DNA of 64,000 nucleotides from Gemmatimonadetes bacterium 2013_60CM_65_52 (GCA_002215645.1 NGFI01000005.1:426678-490677), one strand, 5' to 3'. Positions 1 to 8,349 are shown, counted from the first letter of the stretch. The notes: generated by a model not told the origin, from the letters alone. A program made the numbers and translations.

Positions 1-93
1 GGCGCCACGATCTCGGTGCGCTCGGTGAACGCCGGCGTCAAGCGCGTGCTGGCGGAAGTGACTGCACTCTACGGGACAGAGACGCCGCGGTGA
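1..93 (+). CDS. C-terminal end of a FMN-binding-domain protein (partial)
   Basis: The window opens inside a reading frame that ends with TGA at 91-93. Its 30 visible residues begin GATISVRSVNAGVKRVL. This resembles the C-terminal S(T)GAT-x-[ST] motif of FMN_bind (RnfG/NosR-type) domains, in which the threonine carries covalently attached FMN. The call rests on this short motif plus context: the gene overlaps the next one by 4 bp (GTGA), and that gene overlaps apbE, the enzyme that attaches FMN to such threonines. Everything upstream, including any signal peptide or transmembrane anchor, lies outside the window. Confidence 0.6.
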   Translation, partial: GATISVRSVNAGVKRVLAEVTALYGTETPR

Positions 94-623
94 CGCAATA
101 CTTCACGTATCAGCGCTTCAAGCTCTGGCGCGCGCCGTTCCAGACGCGTGTGCTGCTGACGCTGTTCAACGGCATGATCGTGCTCGCCACAGGGGTGGGC
201 ATCCTGATGTATCGCGTCCGCACCGGACTCTCCGCGACGGGCGCACGCGACTACTACCTCGGCAACGAGGGAACGGCGTCCGCCGGAAAGGAGCTGCAGT
301 TCGCGCGCTCCTTCAAGGAGTTGCTGGACGTCACGCACGATCATGCGTTCTCGCAGCCGTTTCTCTTTTTCGTGCTGTGTCACATCTTCGCGCTCACGCG
401 TGTGAGCGACCGCCTGAAGATCACGGTGTACGTCGCGAGCTTCGGCTCGGTGCTGATCGATCTCGCGTCGCCGTTTCTCATCCGGTACGTGTCGCCGGCG
501 TTTGCGCCTCTCCAGGTGGTGAACAGCGTGGTGATGTCGCTGGCGCTGCTGGTGCTGCTCGCGGTGCCAACGTACGAGATGTGGTTCTATCGGGAGACGG
601 CACTTGCCGCAGCCGAGGAGTGA
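90..623 (+). CDS. small multi-pass membrane protein of a flavinylation cassette
   Basis: The 177-residue protein starts with GTG in a 4-bp overlap with the FMN-binding gene. It has about four hydrophobic segments, near residues 22-42, 90-108, 113-132 and 140-160. The segment around 80-100 (DVTHDHAFSQP, then LCH) holds three histidines near a membrane face, which could be ligand positions but do not form a recognised haem-binding pattern. I do not recognise the family. Its place between an FMN-binding protein and ApbE suggests a membrane partner that passes electrons to or from the extracytoplasmic flavin. That role is inferred from context only. Confidence 0.72.
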   Translation: MTQYFTYQRFKLWRAPFQTRVLLTLFNGMIVLATGVGILMYRVRTGLSATGARDYYLGNEGTASAGKELQFARSFKELLDVTHDHAFSQPFLFFVLCHIFALTRVSDRLKITVYVASFGSVLIDLASPFLIRYVSPAFAPLQVVNSVVMSLALLVLLAVPTYEMWFYRETALAAAEE

Positions 624-1746
624 GCTGGTCGCGGCTGTCGCGTTCGCGATCGTGGCCGGACGGGCGACGCACGCGCAGTCAACGCAGAAGGTAGAACGGG
701 CCTGGCCCGTGATGGGCACGATGTTCGTCGCGACCGTTTGGGGCACGGACAGTGTTGCCATGTTGCGCGGCGTGCACGCGGCGCGCGACTCGGTGCGTCT
801 TGTGGACTCGCTCATGAGCACCTATCGGCCCACGAGTGAAATCTCGCGGATCAACGACGGCGCGGGTGGCACCCCGCAGCGCGTGTCGCCCCAAACGATG
901 CACGTGTTGCTGCACGCGAAGCGTCTGTGGATGGCGTCCGGAGGGTTGTTCGATCCCACCGTCGGTCCATTGGTGCGCGCATGGGGCTTTCAGGGGGACA
1001 GCGGTGCTATGCCGTCGCCCGTCCGGTTGAATTCGCTGCGTGCGCTCGTCGGCTATCAACGCGTCGAGCTCGATAGCGCGGAAGGTGTGGTGCGCCTGAC
1101 GCGAGCGGGAGTGCGACTTGATCTCGGCGGCATCGCGAAGGGCTATGCACTGGACCTCGCACGCGCCGCGCTTACCGACCCGAGGATCACCGGTGGAATG
1201 GTCGATCTTGGCGGAAACGTCCTCGTGTTCGGCAGGCCCCCCACGGGAACGCAGTGGGTGATCGGCATTCGGCATCCGCGTTACGCTGACCGCGTGTTAG
1301 GTACGGTCTCACTCGACTCCGGCGCAGTGGCGACCTCGGGCGACTACGAACATTTCATCCGCGTTCGCGGCGTGCGGTATGGGCACCTGATCGACCCGTT
1401 CACGGGGTATCCGCGTCGTGGCGTCATGGCCGCAACGGCAATCGGTCCGCGTGGCGAGTGGAGCGACGGCGTCTCCGGGACGCTGTTCCTCACGGGCGCG
1501 CGGCGCGGTGCGCAAATCGCCGACTCGCTACCTGCCGTCGGCGGTGTGTGGGTGCTCGATCGTGGGCGCGATCAGGTTCGCATTGGCGACATCGTCTCGT
1601 CACGTCGCGCGCGAGAGACGTTCCATTTCACCGTTACCGGCTGTTCCGATACATCATCTCGACCAGCTCGTCGTACATCGCGTCGGCCTGCTGATCGCTG
1701 GCGCGGATCGCGGTCGCTGCGCAGTGACGAAGGTGATTGCGCATGA
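604..1746 (+). CDS. apbE: FAD:protein FMN transferase (ApbE family)
   Basis: ApbE transfers FMN from FAD to a threonine of a target protein, forming a phosphoester bond outside the cytoplasm; it needs Mg2+. The 380-residue protein has a short hydrophobic leader (LVAAVAFAIVAG, cleavage near THAQ), then family landmarks: PVMGTMFVATV, STYRPTSEISRIN, GGLFDPTVGPLVRAWGF, RLDLGGIAKGYALD, GGNVLVFG, and VATSGDYEHF followed by HLIDPFTGYP. The TTG start lies 20 bp inside the membrane-protein gene and is the only start that keeps the leader. The last 35-40 residues are Arg/Ser-rich and unlike the family. They run 113 bp over the 3' end of the opposing csoR gene, suggesting loss of an earlier stop codon. 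The upstream neighbour supplies the likely substrate. Confidence 0.9.
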   Translation: MPQPRSELVAAVAFAIVAGRATHAQSTQKVERAWPVMGTMFVATVWGTDSVAMLRGVHAARDSVRLVDSLMSTYRPTSEISRINDGAGGTPQRVSPQTMHVLLHAKRLWMASGGLFDPTVGPLVRAWGFQGDSGAMPSPVRLNSLRALVGYQRVELDSAEGVVRLTRAGVRLDLGGIAKGYALDLARAALTDPRITGGMVDLGGNVLVFGRPPTGTQWVIGIRHPRYADRVLGTVSLDSGAVATSGDYEHFIRVRGVRYGHLIDPFTGYPRRGVMAATAIGPRGEWSDGVSGTLFLTGARRGAQIADSLPAVGGVWVLDRGRDQVRIGDIVSSRRARETFHFTVTGCSDTSSRPARRTSRRPADRWRGSRSLRSDEGDCA

Positions 1747-2014
1747 GCTCCCGGCCGACGGAGCGGAGCGCCTCGTGCACGGACGCGATCTGCGTGAGGA
1801 TGTCGGCGCAATAGCGGTCCTCGTCCACCATGCGTTGCAGGCCGCGCACCTGACCTTCGATGCGGCGGAGGCGATTGCGGTTCCGTTCTTTCGCATCGGG
1901 ATCGACGGCGAGCGCACGCCGGCCCGATGCTGCATGCTCGGTCGCGCATCCGCACTCGACATGCTGGGGTAGCGCCGAGCGTTTGGAGCTGCGTGTCTTC
2001 TTTACCGTTGTCAT
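1634..2014 (-). CDS. csoR: CsoR-family copper-sensing repressor
   Basis: This 126-residue all-helical protein matches the CsoR/RcnR/FrmR family. The helix RLRRIEGQVRGLQRMV is typical, and the copper-sensing set is in place: Cys69 (DRYCADI), His94 and Cys98 (RNHLRHC). CsoR proteins form tetramers that leave DNA when Cu(I) binds. It lies 23 bp downstream of copA on the same strand, so it is probably co-transcribed and autoregulated through the operator at the copA start. An N-terminal extension carries a further His/Cys cluster (H18, C21, C23, H27) not usual in the family; it might be an extra metal site. Its 3' end overlaps the opposing apbE tail by 113 bp. Confidence 0.9.
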   Translation of the reverse strand: MTTVKKTRSSKRSALPQHVECGCATEHAASGRRALAVDPDAKERNRNRLRRIEGQVRGLQRMVDEDRYCADILTQIASVHEALRSVGRELMRNHLRHCAATAIRASDQQADAMYDELVEMMYRNSR

Positions 2015-2037
2015 GGTGGCGTTCGACTGTAAACGAA

Positions 2038-4269
2038 TCAGACGATGCGTGAACGCCGCAGGCGCAGGCTGTTGCCGACGACGCTGACGGAGCTGAATGC
2101 CATCGCGGCGCTCGCGATGACGGGGGAGAGCAGTAGACCGAACGCGGGATAGAGCGCGCCCGCGGCGACGGGAATGCCGACGACGTTGTAGATGAAGGCC
2201 CAGAACAGGTTCTGCTTCATCGTGCGCATGGTGCGTCGTGCAAGCACGATGGCGTGCACCGCGGCGTGCAGATCGCCGCGCATGAGCACGACGTCGGCTG
2301 CATCGATCGCGACGTCGGTGCCCGTGCCGATGGCCATGCCGACGTCGGCTTGCGCGAGCGCCGGCGCGTCGTTGACACCGTCGCCGATCATGGCCACCAC
2401 TTTGCCGGCCTGCTGTAGCCGAGCGATCTCCGCCACTTTACCGGCTGGAAGAACGCCGGCGACGACACGCTGCACGCCTGCTTCTTGCGCGATGGCGTCA
2501 GCGGTGCGCTGTGTGTCGCCCGTGAGGAGGACGACCTCGAGGCCCAATTGGCGTAGACGAGCGATCGCGTCGCGCGACGTGTCCTTGATGGGGTCCGAGA
2601 CGGCGAGTACGCCCGCGAGTGCATCGTCAATGCTGACGAACAGCAAGGACTTTCCCTGGCCAGATAGTCGGTCGGCCTCGGCGCGCAGCGGAGACGCGTC
2701 GAGTCCTGACTCCCGCATCATTGCTTCGCTGCCCACTGCGACTCGCGTGCCCGCGACCACGCCGACGGCGCCGCGACCCGTGTCCGACATGAACGTCTCG
2801 GGTGACGCGAGCGCGACATTCAACGAGTTCGCATAGCGAACCACTGCGCTCGCAAGCGGGTGCTCGCTCAAGGTCTCCAGCGATGCGGCGGCGGCGACGA
2901 GCTGCTCGCTCGAGCGGCCAGGCACGAGCAGCACATCCGTGACCGTTGGCCTGCCTTCCGTGACGGTTCCGGTCTTGTCGAGCACGACGGTCGTGACATC
3001 GGCGGTGCGTTGCAGCGCCTCACCACCCTTGATGAGCACACCCAGCTCGGCGCCCTTGCCAGACGCCACCATTACCGCTGTCGGCACGGCGAGGCCCATG
3101 GCGCACGGGCACGCGATGATCAGCACTGTGATGGCCGCGGCAAATGCACGCACGGCGGGTGCGTCCCACCCGGCCATCTGTCCGGCGACGAACCAGATCG
3201 TGAACGTCAGAGCCGCGATCGCAACGACCACGGGCACGAAGACACCGCTCACCCGATCCGCGAGTCGTTGAATCGGCGCGCGGGTGCCTTGCGCGTCACG
3301 CATGAGGCGAACGATCTGCGCGAGCGTGCTGTCTGCGCCGAGCGTCGTGGCGCGATAGCGGAGTGCTCCGGCGCCGTTGATGGTGCCGCCAACGACTCGA
3401 TCCCCAGCCGTCTTCGCCACGGGCAGCGACTCCCCAGTGAGCATCGATTCATCCGCGGCACTGGATCCGGACACCACGTCGCCGTCAACCGGAAAGCGCT
3501 CGCCGGGGCGGACGATCACGATGTCACCGGCGGTGACGGACTCGACGGGGACGTCCGCTTCCGTGCCGTCGTCGCGCATCACGCGCGCCTGCTTCGGCTG
3601 CAAGTGGACGAGCGCGCGCAATGCGCCGGCGGTCTTCTGTTTCGCGCGTGCTTCGAGCGCGTTGCCGGTGAGTATCAGCGCGATGATGATGATGACCGGC
3701 TCGAAGTAGACGTCCGGCGCGACACCGCCCGACACGAAGACGCCCGGCGCGAGCGTGGCGATGAGGGAGTAGAGGAACGCAGCGCCGGTGCCCAGTGCAA
3801 TGAGGGTGTTCATGTCGGCCGAGCGATGCCGGAGTGCCGTCCACGCCCGGGTGTAGAAGTGCCGGCCAGCCCACAGCATGACGGCGACTGTCACGACGAG
3901 CTGAAGGAGCAGCGGCAGGGCGAGCAGCATGGTGGCGGCGCCGGCGATGCCGCTAAGGATGGCTTTGCGGCGCAGGTCCGCGAGCTCGAGATCGATGGCG
4001 CGGTCGCGCGCTTCCTGCTCCTCGAACGCCGTCTGCGCGGATGAGGGAAGGTCAGCGCCGTATCCGGTGGCGCGAATGGCGTCGACGAGGGCCGCCGGCG
4101 ACGTGGCCGACGGATCGTACGCCACGGTGGCGCTGTGCATCATCAGGTTGACGCTCGCGTCGCGGACGCCGACGTGCTGCTGGAGCGCGCGCTGGACGCG
4201 TGCCTGGCACGCCGCGCAGCTCATGCCGCTGACGGGAATGCGAATCGTGTCGCCGGTGGATACCCCCAT
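2038..4269 (-). CDS. copA: copper-exporting P1B-type ATPase
   Basis: CopA pumps Cu(I) out of the cytoplasm using ATP. The 743-residue protein has one N-terminal heavy-metal-associated domain (GMSCAAC, residues 15-21), then transmembrane helices, the actuator-domain TGES motif (278-281), the CPC metal site in a membrane helix (387-389), the phosphorylated DKTGT (431-435), the SEHPLA nucleotide-binding motif and a C-terminal [10 protein letters not shown] hinge. I chose the ATG at 4269 because it begins just before the HMA domain. A longer in-frame extension to 4386 adds 39 residues with no family likeness and would put the operator inside the coding region. csoR follows 23 bp downstream. Confidence 0.93.
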   Translation of the reverse strand: MGVSTGDTIRIPVSGMSCAACQARVQRALQQHVGVRDASVNLMMHSATVAYDPSATSPAALVDAIRATGYGADLPSSAQTAFEEQEARDRAIDLELADLRRKAILSGIAGAATMLLALPLLLQLVVTVAVMLWAGRHFYTRAWTALRHRSADMNTLIALGTGAAFLYSLIATLAPGVFVSGGVAPDVYFEPVIIIIALILTGNALEARAKQKTAGALRALVHLQPKQARVMRDDGTEADVPVESVTAGDIVIVRPGERFPVDGDVVSGSSAADESMLTGESLPVAKTAGDRVVGGTINGAGALRYRATTLGADSTLAQIVRLMRDAQGTRAPIQRLADRVSGVFVPVVVAIAALTFTIWFVAGQMAGWDAPAVRAFAAAITVLIIACPCAMGLAVPTAVMVASGKGAELGVLIKGGEALQRTADVTTVVLDKTGTVTEGRPTVTDVLLVPGRSSEQLVAAAASLETLSEHPLASAVVRYANSLNVALASPETFMSDTGRGAVGVVAGTRVAVGSEAMMRESGLDASPLRAEADRLSGQGKSLLFVSIDDALAGVLAVSDPIKDTSRDAIARLRQLGLEVVLLTGDTQRTADAIAQEAGVQRVVAGVLPAGKVAEIARLQQAGKVVAMIGDGVNDAPALAQADVGMAIGTGTDVAIDAADVVLMRGDLHAAVHAIVLARRTMRTMKQNLFWAFIYNVVGIPVAAGALYPAFGLLLSPVIASAAMAFSSVSVVGNSLRLRRSRIV

Positions 4270-4276
4270 GGGGTAT
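4260..4276 (-). promoter_or_regulatory. CsoR operator over the copA start codon
   Basis: The sequence ATACCCC-CAT-GGGGTAT is a perfect 7+3+7 inverted repeat. It matches the TACCC...GGGTA pattern of copper-type CsoR operators such as that of Bacillus subtilis copZA. The 3-nt spacer is exactly the copA ATG read on the minus strand. On that strand a TTGACT hexamer lies at 4300-4305 and TATA-containing sequence overlaps the right arm, so a repressor bound here would block both promoter and start codon. The placement suggests a leaderless or very short-leader transcript. Binding itself is inferred. Confidence 0.85.
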
Positions 4277-4516
4277 AGTCTCGCCACCCCGGGCGGGGAA
4301 GTCAAGTCGTTACCGTCGCGTGACAAGAGCGCGCCGCGTCGACGCAGGAGATTGTCCGCGCTTGTGACGAATGCACCACGACACATGCGATCTTTTGTAA
4401 AGAGACGAACAGAAGTCCGTGACGGCCGTTGACCGAGGACAACGTGCCACTAAGCTCCGATGTGTAAGGACACCTGCGTCCTTTCATGTCTCAACATTCG
4501 TGGAGGAAGCACGCCA

Positions 4517-4996
4517 ATGCCCGATCGAAGTAGCAGTGGGGCCTTTGCCCTCGTATTCGCCCTTGCCGGACTGTCTGCCTGTCACACGTCGCCCGCCAGC
4601 CTCGGCATCGCCGCACAGCCTGTCACGCGGCAGGCCGCGTCGCAGCCGTCGCAGCCGCTCATGCTGACGAGCAATGCCACGATGGAAGTGGTGGACGCTC
4701 GCGATCCGAAGCAGGTCGCGCAGGGAGTACAATCCGTCATCTCGAGCCAGGTGAGCGGTGTGGACGTCCAGGTGGATTCCACCGGCGGCCGCCTGCACAT
4801 CACGCCGGCGACGTCGGGTCAGGGCAGGGCCCCGCTGTTCGTGATCGACGGCGTGCCGTTGGCCGATGGCTACGGCCTGACGATTCTCACGCGGGTGATC
4901 GAGCGGATCGATCTGTTCCAGGATTCCGCGTCGACCAAGCCGTATGGCCTGCGGGCGGCCAACGGCGTCGTGCTCATCGCGACGCGCGCACACTAG
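4517..4996 (+). CDS. lipoprotein with a stand-alone TonB-plug-like domain
   Basis: The 159-residue protein has a lipoprotein signal (lipobox LSAC near residue 24). It ends in a segment like the plug domain of SusC/TonB-dependent receptors: PLFVIDGVPLADG, then ILTRVIERIDLFQDS, then YGLRAANGVVLIATR. No beta-barrel follows, so it cannot be a receptor. The ATG at 4517 has a good ribosome site (GGAGG) and places the lipobox correctly; longer versions add residues before the signal peptide. A strong hairpin follows the stop. Function is unknown; it may sit in the periplasm or on the outer membrane as an adaptor or decoy for TonB-system partners. Confidence 0.75.
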   Translation: MPDRSSSGAFALVFALAGLSACHTSPASLGIAAQPVTRQAASQPSQPLMLTSNATMEVVDARDPKQVAQGVQSVISSQVSGVDVQVDSTGGRLHITPATSGQGRAPLFVIDGVPLADGYGLTILTRVIERIDLFQDSASTKPYGLRAANGVVLIATRAH

Positions 4997-5002
4997 CTGG
5001 AC

Positions 5003-5041
5003 GGGTGGCCGGTCGGCCGGAGTTCGGTCGGCCGGTCACCC
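5003..5041 (+). terminator. 17-bp hairpin after the plug-domain gene
   Basis: The arms 5003-5019 and 5025-5041 pair fully as RNA (17 bp, three G-U) around the 5-nt loop GAGTT. It starts 6 nt after the stop codon. There is no U-tract, so it may act with Rho or as an mRNA-stabilising 3' end rather than as a classical intrinsic terminator. Confidence 0.5.
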
Positions 5042-5107
5042 GGAGCCGCGCAACCGCCGCGCGGCCTATCTTTCGCGCATGCCACGTGACGCTGCGCGGA
5101 AAAGGCT

Positions 5108-5692
5108 TTGAGTCCCCTCGAGGGAGTCGCCGCGCTCATTGGCGCGATCAGCGTCTATCTGAGCGTCCGTCAGAACATCTGGAGCTGGCCGACGGCCATC
5201 GTCAACGTGGTCATCTACGCCCTGGTGTTCTTTCAGGCGAAGCTCTACGCCGACATGGGACTTCAGGTGATCTACGCCGCCCTCTCGGTGTACGGCTGGT
5301 ACGAGTGGCTCTATGGCGGTGCGCAGCACACCGAGCTCCACGTCACACGAACAGGACCCTCGCTTGGCGCGCGCCTCGTTGGTATCGCGCTGACCAGCTC
5401 CGTGGTCCTGGGCCTCGTGCTCGAACGGACGACTGACGCCGCGCTGCCGTTCGTGGATTCGTTTCTCTCGAGCACGAGCCTCGTCGCGCAGTGGATGATG
5501 ACGAAGAAGAAACTGGAGAACTGGCTCGTCTGGATCGGCGTCGACGTGCTCTACGTCGCCATGTTCACCTTCAAGCATCTGTATCTCACGGCCGGCCTGT
5601 ATGCGGTGTTCCTCGTGCTGGCCGTGCGCGGCTACGTCGACTGGAAACGATCGATGGCTGAGCGTGCGATGGAGGACGCGGTCGCGGCGTGA
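5108..5692 (+). CDS. pnuC: PnuC-family nicotinamide riboside transporter
   Basis: PnuC proteins move unphosphorylated vitamin nucleosides across the inner membrane by facilitated diffusion; a cytoplasmic kinase traps them. The 194-residue protein has about seven transmembrane segments and the family signatures NIWSWPTAIVNV, LQVIYAALSVYGWYEW and WMMTKKKLENWLVWI. The TTG start follows a GGAAAAGG ribosome site. The stop overlaps the start of the nadR-like kinase by 4 bp, strong evidence for a shared substrate. A homologous subgroup (PnuT) carries thiamine; nicotinamide riboside is preferred here because of the kinase, although a TPP-riboswitch-controlled receptor lies next door. Confidence 0.88.
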   Translation: MSPLEGVAALIGAISVYLSVRQNIWSWPTAIVNVVIYALVFFQAKLYADMGLQVIYAALSVYGWYEWLYGGAQHTELHVTRTGPSLGARLVGIALTSSVVLGLVLERTTDAALPFVDSFLSSTSLVAQWMMTKKKLENWLVWIGVDVLYVAMFTFKHLYLTAGLYAVFLVLAVRGYVDWKRSMAERAMEDAVAA

Positions 5693-6240
5693 CGAGTCGG
5701 GTCGATGCGGGCCTCCTCACGATCTGTGTCACAGGGCCGGAGTCCACGGGCAAGACGACGCTCGCGCGTCGTCTTGGAGAGCAACTGTCCGTGGAATGGG
5801 TGCCCGAAGCGTCGCGGCTCTACGCGGAGCGGATCGGCCGAGACTTGAGTGTGATCGACGTCGAGCCGATTGCGCGGGAGCACATCGCGCTCGCGGACGC
5901 GGCGCGGGCCCGCGCCATCGGGGTGGGCGCCTCGGTACTCGTGCTCGATACGGACCTCGCGAGCACGGTCGTGTATGGGAAGCACTACTATGACGTCGCC
6001 GTGCCGTGGCTCGACGCGGCACTCGTGGAGCGCCGCGCCGATCTCTACCTCTTGTGCGATACGGACGTGCCGTGGGTCGCAGACGGCATCCGCGATGCGC
6101 CGGCGCATCGGGATGAGGTGTTCGCGTCGTTCGGCGAAACACTGCGACGTATGAACGCGCGGGTGGAAGTGATCAGAGGACAGTGGAAGACGAGATGGTC
6201 ACAGGCCTGGGAGATTGTTGGTAGGACGGTAGGACAGTAG
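5689..6240 (+). CDS. nadR: NadR-type nicotinamide riboside kinase
   Basis: The 183-residue protein is a P-loop ATPase of the AAA_28/NadR C-terminal type, with Walker A GPESTGKTTLARRL, the PEASR motif and the nucleoside-site segment LVLDTDLASTVVYGKHYY. It should phosphorylate nicotinamide riboside to NMN and so trap substrate brought in by PnuC. The N-terminal repressor and adenylyltransferase domains of enterobacterial NadR are absent, so this is a kinase only. It begins with GTG inside the pnuC stop (GTGA). Its last codons (R-T-V-G-Q-stop) are made of the TAGGACNN repeat element, suggesting the repeat has replaced the original C-terminus. Confidence 0.82.
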   Translation: MTSRVDAGLLTICVTGPESTGKTTLARRLGEQLSVEWVPEASRLYAERIGRDLSVIDVEPIAREHIALADAARARAIGVGASVLVLDTDLASTVVYGKHYYDVAVPWLDAALVERRADLYLLCDTDVPWVADGIRDAPAHRDEVFASFGETLRRMNARVEVIRGQWKTRWSQAWEIVGRTVGQ

Positions 6241-6250
6241 GACAGCAAAC
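6222..6250 (+). repeat. TAGGACNN octamer repeat, left arm only
   Basis: Three head-to-tail 8-bp units (TAGGACGG, TAGGACAG, TAGGACAG) are followed by CAAAC. This equals the left arm and core of the full palindromes at 9700 and 57646. The repeat overlaps the end of the nadR coding sequence and provides its stop codon. Confidence 0.85.
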
Positions 6251-6257
6251 AAGAGCG

Positions 6258-8345
6258 TCAAAACGACAGGCGCGCATTCACCGAGACATTCCGGGGCGCG
6301 AGGATGTAATAGTACGGCTCCTGCGCGTTCGGATCAGAGCTCCCTGCCAGCGCGCCCGGGTAGCCGCCCGTGTAAACCCGCCGGTCGAAGACATTGCGCA
6401 CCTGCACGAGCAGCGATTGCCCCGCAACGTGAAGCGTTGTGCCCGCATCGGCGTACCAGGCGTCGGGCACGGCGAACCGCGGATCGCCCGTGTTGGTGAG
6501 CATCATGCGCGACACGTAGCGTCCGTCCACGTCGAGCGACAGCCACGGCGCGAGCTCCGCTCGCACACCCTGGTTGCTGACGAGCCTGGGCGTCATCAGC
6601 GGTGTGACGTCGTGATAGGCAGTGCCGGACGCGTCGTCGACGTACTCATGAATCCGCGCCTCGGTGACCGCCGCGTTCGTCACCAGCGCCAACGACGGCG
6701 TCGCCTGCCAGACGAGATCCGCCTCCAGACCGCGGCGCATGGAACGATCGACGTTCTTGCGCAGCTCGTAGCCGATCTCGTTGATCGCCCCAATCGCGGC
6801 GATCTCGTTGTGGAACCGCATGAGAAACAGATTCGCCTGGGCGCTCAGCGTGCCGCGGTGGACGGTCAGCCCGCTCTCGAGATCGTACGCCGTTTCCGGA
6901 TGCACGCGTGTGAGCGGCAACACCGAGCGCGCCTGCACGCTGTCGATGTCGTCGGCGCCGGCAAACATGTCGGAGCGGGTGGGCTCGCGGCCATTCATCC
7001 CCACGCTGGCGTACGCGGTGACGCCACTCATCGCGGCGACGCTCATGCCCACCTTCGGATTGACGAACGACCACGTCACCGAGGGCGATGGAACCGGCGT
7101 GCCCGCGGTTGGTTGATAGCGAAACTGCACGAAACGAAGCTGGAGATCGCCAAAGGTGGTCATGCGTCCCCGCGACACGGCGCCCTTGGCGAACACGCTC
7201 TGCTCACCCTTGTAGCCGGTGTTGTCGTAGAGACGTGCGTCGAGCGCGGGACGCTGCTCGAGCCAATGCTCTCGGCCATATCGTGCGACGTTCAATCCGA
7301 CGGACGCGGAGGCGGCCTCCGATTGCCAGTCGAATGCGCTGCTGATGCCGCCCCAGCGCGAATGCAGATTGTAGTGATATGCGTCGCTCAGGCCGTTCGT
7401 GCCGGGATAGTCGTACCATCCTCCGGCGTCGAAGCCGTACAACGTCGTCGCCACGCGGGCCGCGTCGGACAGTGCGTGAGTCCACGCAACGCTCAGCAGA
7501 TCCTGGTGAAAGCGGTCGGTGACCTCGTCCTCGGGGCGGTTGCCGAAGGGATTGTCGCGCGGCGCAGCTCGCAGCACGGATAGTGGCGCGGCGTAATAGG
7601 CCTGATCGTTCGACGACAGTCCGGCGAGCAGGCTGACCTTGACGATGTCTCGCGACCCGAACCATCCGCCGCTGGCAAATGCGCTTCGAGAACGATTGCC
7701 CGAGTTGAATCGATATCCATCGGTACGCTGCGACGAGCCGCGCACGTAGCCCGCGAAACCGCTCGGCGAGAGACCACTCTGGAGGACGAGGCTCTCACGG
7801 ATCGTGTTGTACGATCCGCTCGTGAGCTGAATCTCGCCGCCGCGGCGTACGCTGCCAACGGGGATGGATTCGAAATTCACCGAGCCCGCGTACGATGCCG
7901 TGCCGTACGCGCTCGACCCCACGCCGCGCTGCACCTGCACCGAGGAGATGCTGTTCGCGAAGTCTGGAAAATTCGAGAAGTAGAGCGCCTCGTCCTCGGG
8001 CTCGTTGAGCGGAATACCGTCGAGCGTGATGTTGATGCGCGTCTGATCGATTCCGCGGAGGCGGATGTACGAGTAGTTGGACGCCGAACCGCTCTCGGAG
8101 TACGCGGTGACGCCGGGCGCTCTCTGGAGGAGGATTGGCGTCTCCTGGCCGGTGTAGCTCCGCTGAAGCTCGGAGCGAGTGATGGTTTGCGCGGAGATTG
8201 GCGCTGCGCGGCCGCGAATGGCGGTGACCTGAACGGCCTCGAGCTGTTGTGCCCGACGGACGTGAGTCGAGTCGCGGGCCGAGTCGCCCGGGATGATGAC
8301 CTGCGGGACTGTCTGCAGGAGGAATGCAACGGTAAGGGTCAGCAC
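6258..8345 (-). CDS. TonB-dependent outer-membrane receptor, probable thiamine uptake
   Basis: The 695-residue protein has a signal peptide (LTLTVAFLLQTV), a plug domain (VQVTAIRGRAAP; APGVTAYSESG; IRLRGIDQTRINITLDGIP; VQVQRGVGSSAYGT), a long beta-barrel and the usual terminal phenylalanine (NARLSF). I start it at the GTG at 8345, which has a GGAG ribosome site 6 nt upstream. Longer in-frame versions would translate through a TPP riboswitch and lack a signal peptide. The riboswitch makes thiamine or a thiamine phosphate the likely ligand, as for the THI-box-controlled receptors of Bacteroidetes. It converges on the pnuC-nadR pair. Confidence 0.88.
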   Translation of the reverse strand: MLTLTVAFLLQTVPQVIIPGDSARDSTHVRRAQQLEAVQVTAIRGRAAPISAQTITRSELQRSYTGQETPILLQRAPGVTAYSESGSASNYSYIRLRGIDQTRINITLDGIPLNEPEDEALYFSNFPDFANSISSVQVQRGVGSSAYGTASYAGSVNFESIPVGSVRRGGEIQLTSGSYNTIRESLVLQSGLSPSGFAGYVRGSSQRTDGYRFNSGNRSRSAFASGGWFGSRDIVKVSLLAGLSSNDQAYYAAPLSVLRAAPRDNPFGNRPEDEVTDRFHQDLLSVAWTHALSDAARVATTLYGFDAGGWYDYPGTNGLSDAYHYNLHSRWGGISSAFDWQSEAASASVGLNVARYGREHWLEQRPALDARLYDNTGYKGEQSVFAKGAVSRGRMTTFGDLQLRFVQFRYQPTAGTPVPSPSVTWSFVNPKVGMSVAAMSGVTAYASVGMNGREPTRSDMFAGADDIDSVQARSVLPLTRVHPETAYDLESGLTVHRGTLSAQANLFLMRFHNEIAAIGAINEIGYELRKNVDRSMRRGLEADLVWQATPSLALVTNAAVTEARIHEYVDDASGTAYHDVTPLMTPRLVSNQGVRAELAPWLSLDVDGRYVSRMMLTNTGDPRFAVPDAWYADAGTTLHVAGQSLLVQVRNVFDRRVYTGGYPGALAGSSDPNAQEPYYYILAPRNVSVNARLSF

Positions 8346-8349
8346 AACG

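Noticed and set aside
4270-4386. A 39-residue N-terminal extension of CopA
   Set aside because: It is open in frame but has no family likeness, and it would place the CsoR operator inside the coding sequence. ATG 4269 starts at the HMA domain.
5003-5041. A riboswitch ahead of pnuC
   Set aside because: The structure is a simple long hairpin directly after the previous gene; no NAD+ or TPP riboswitch core is present.
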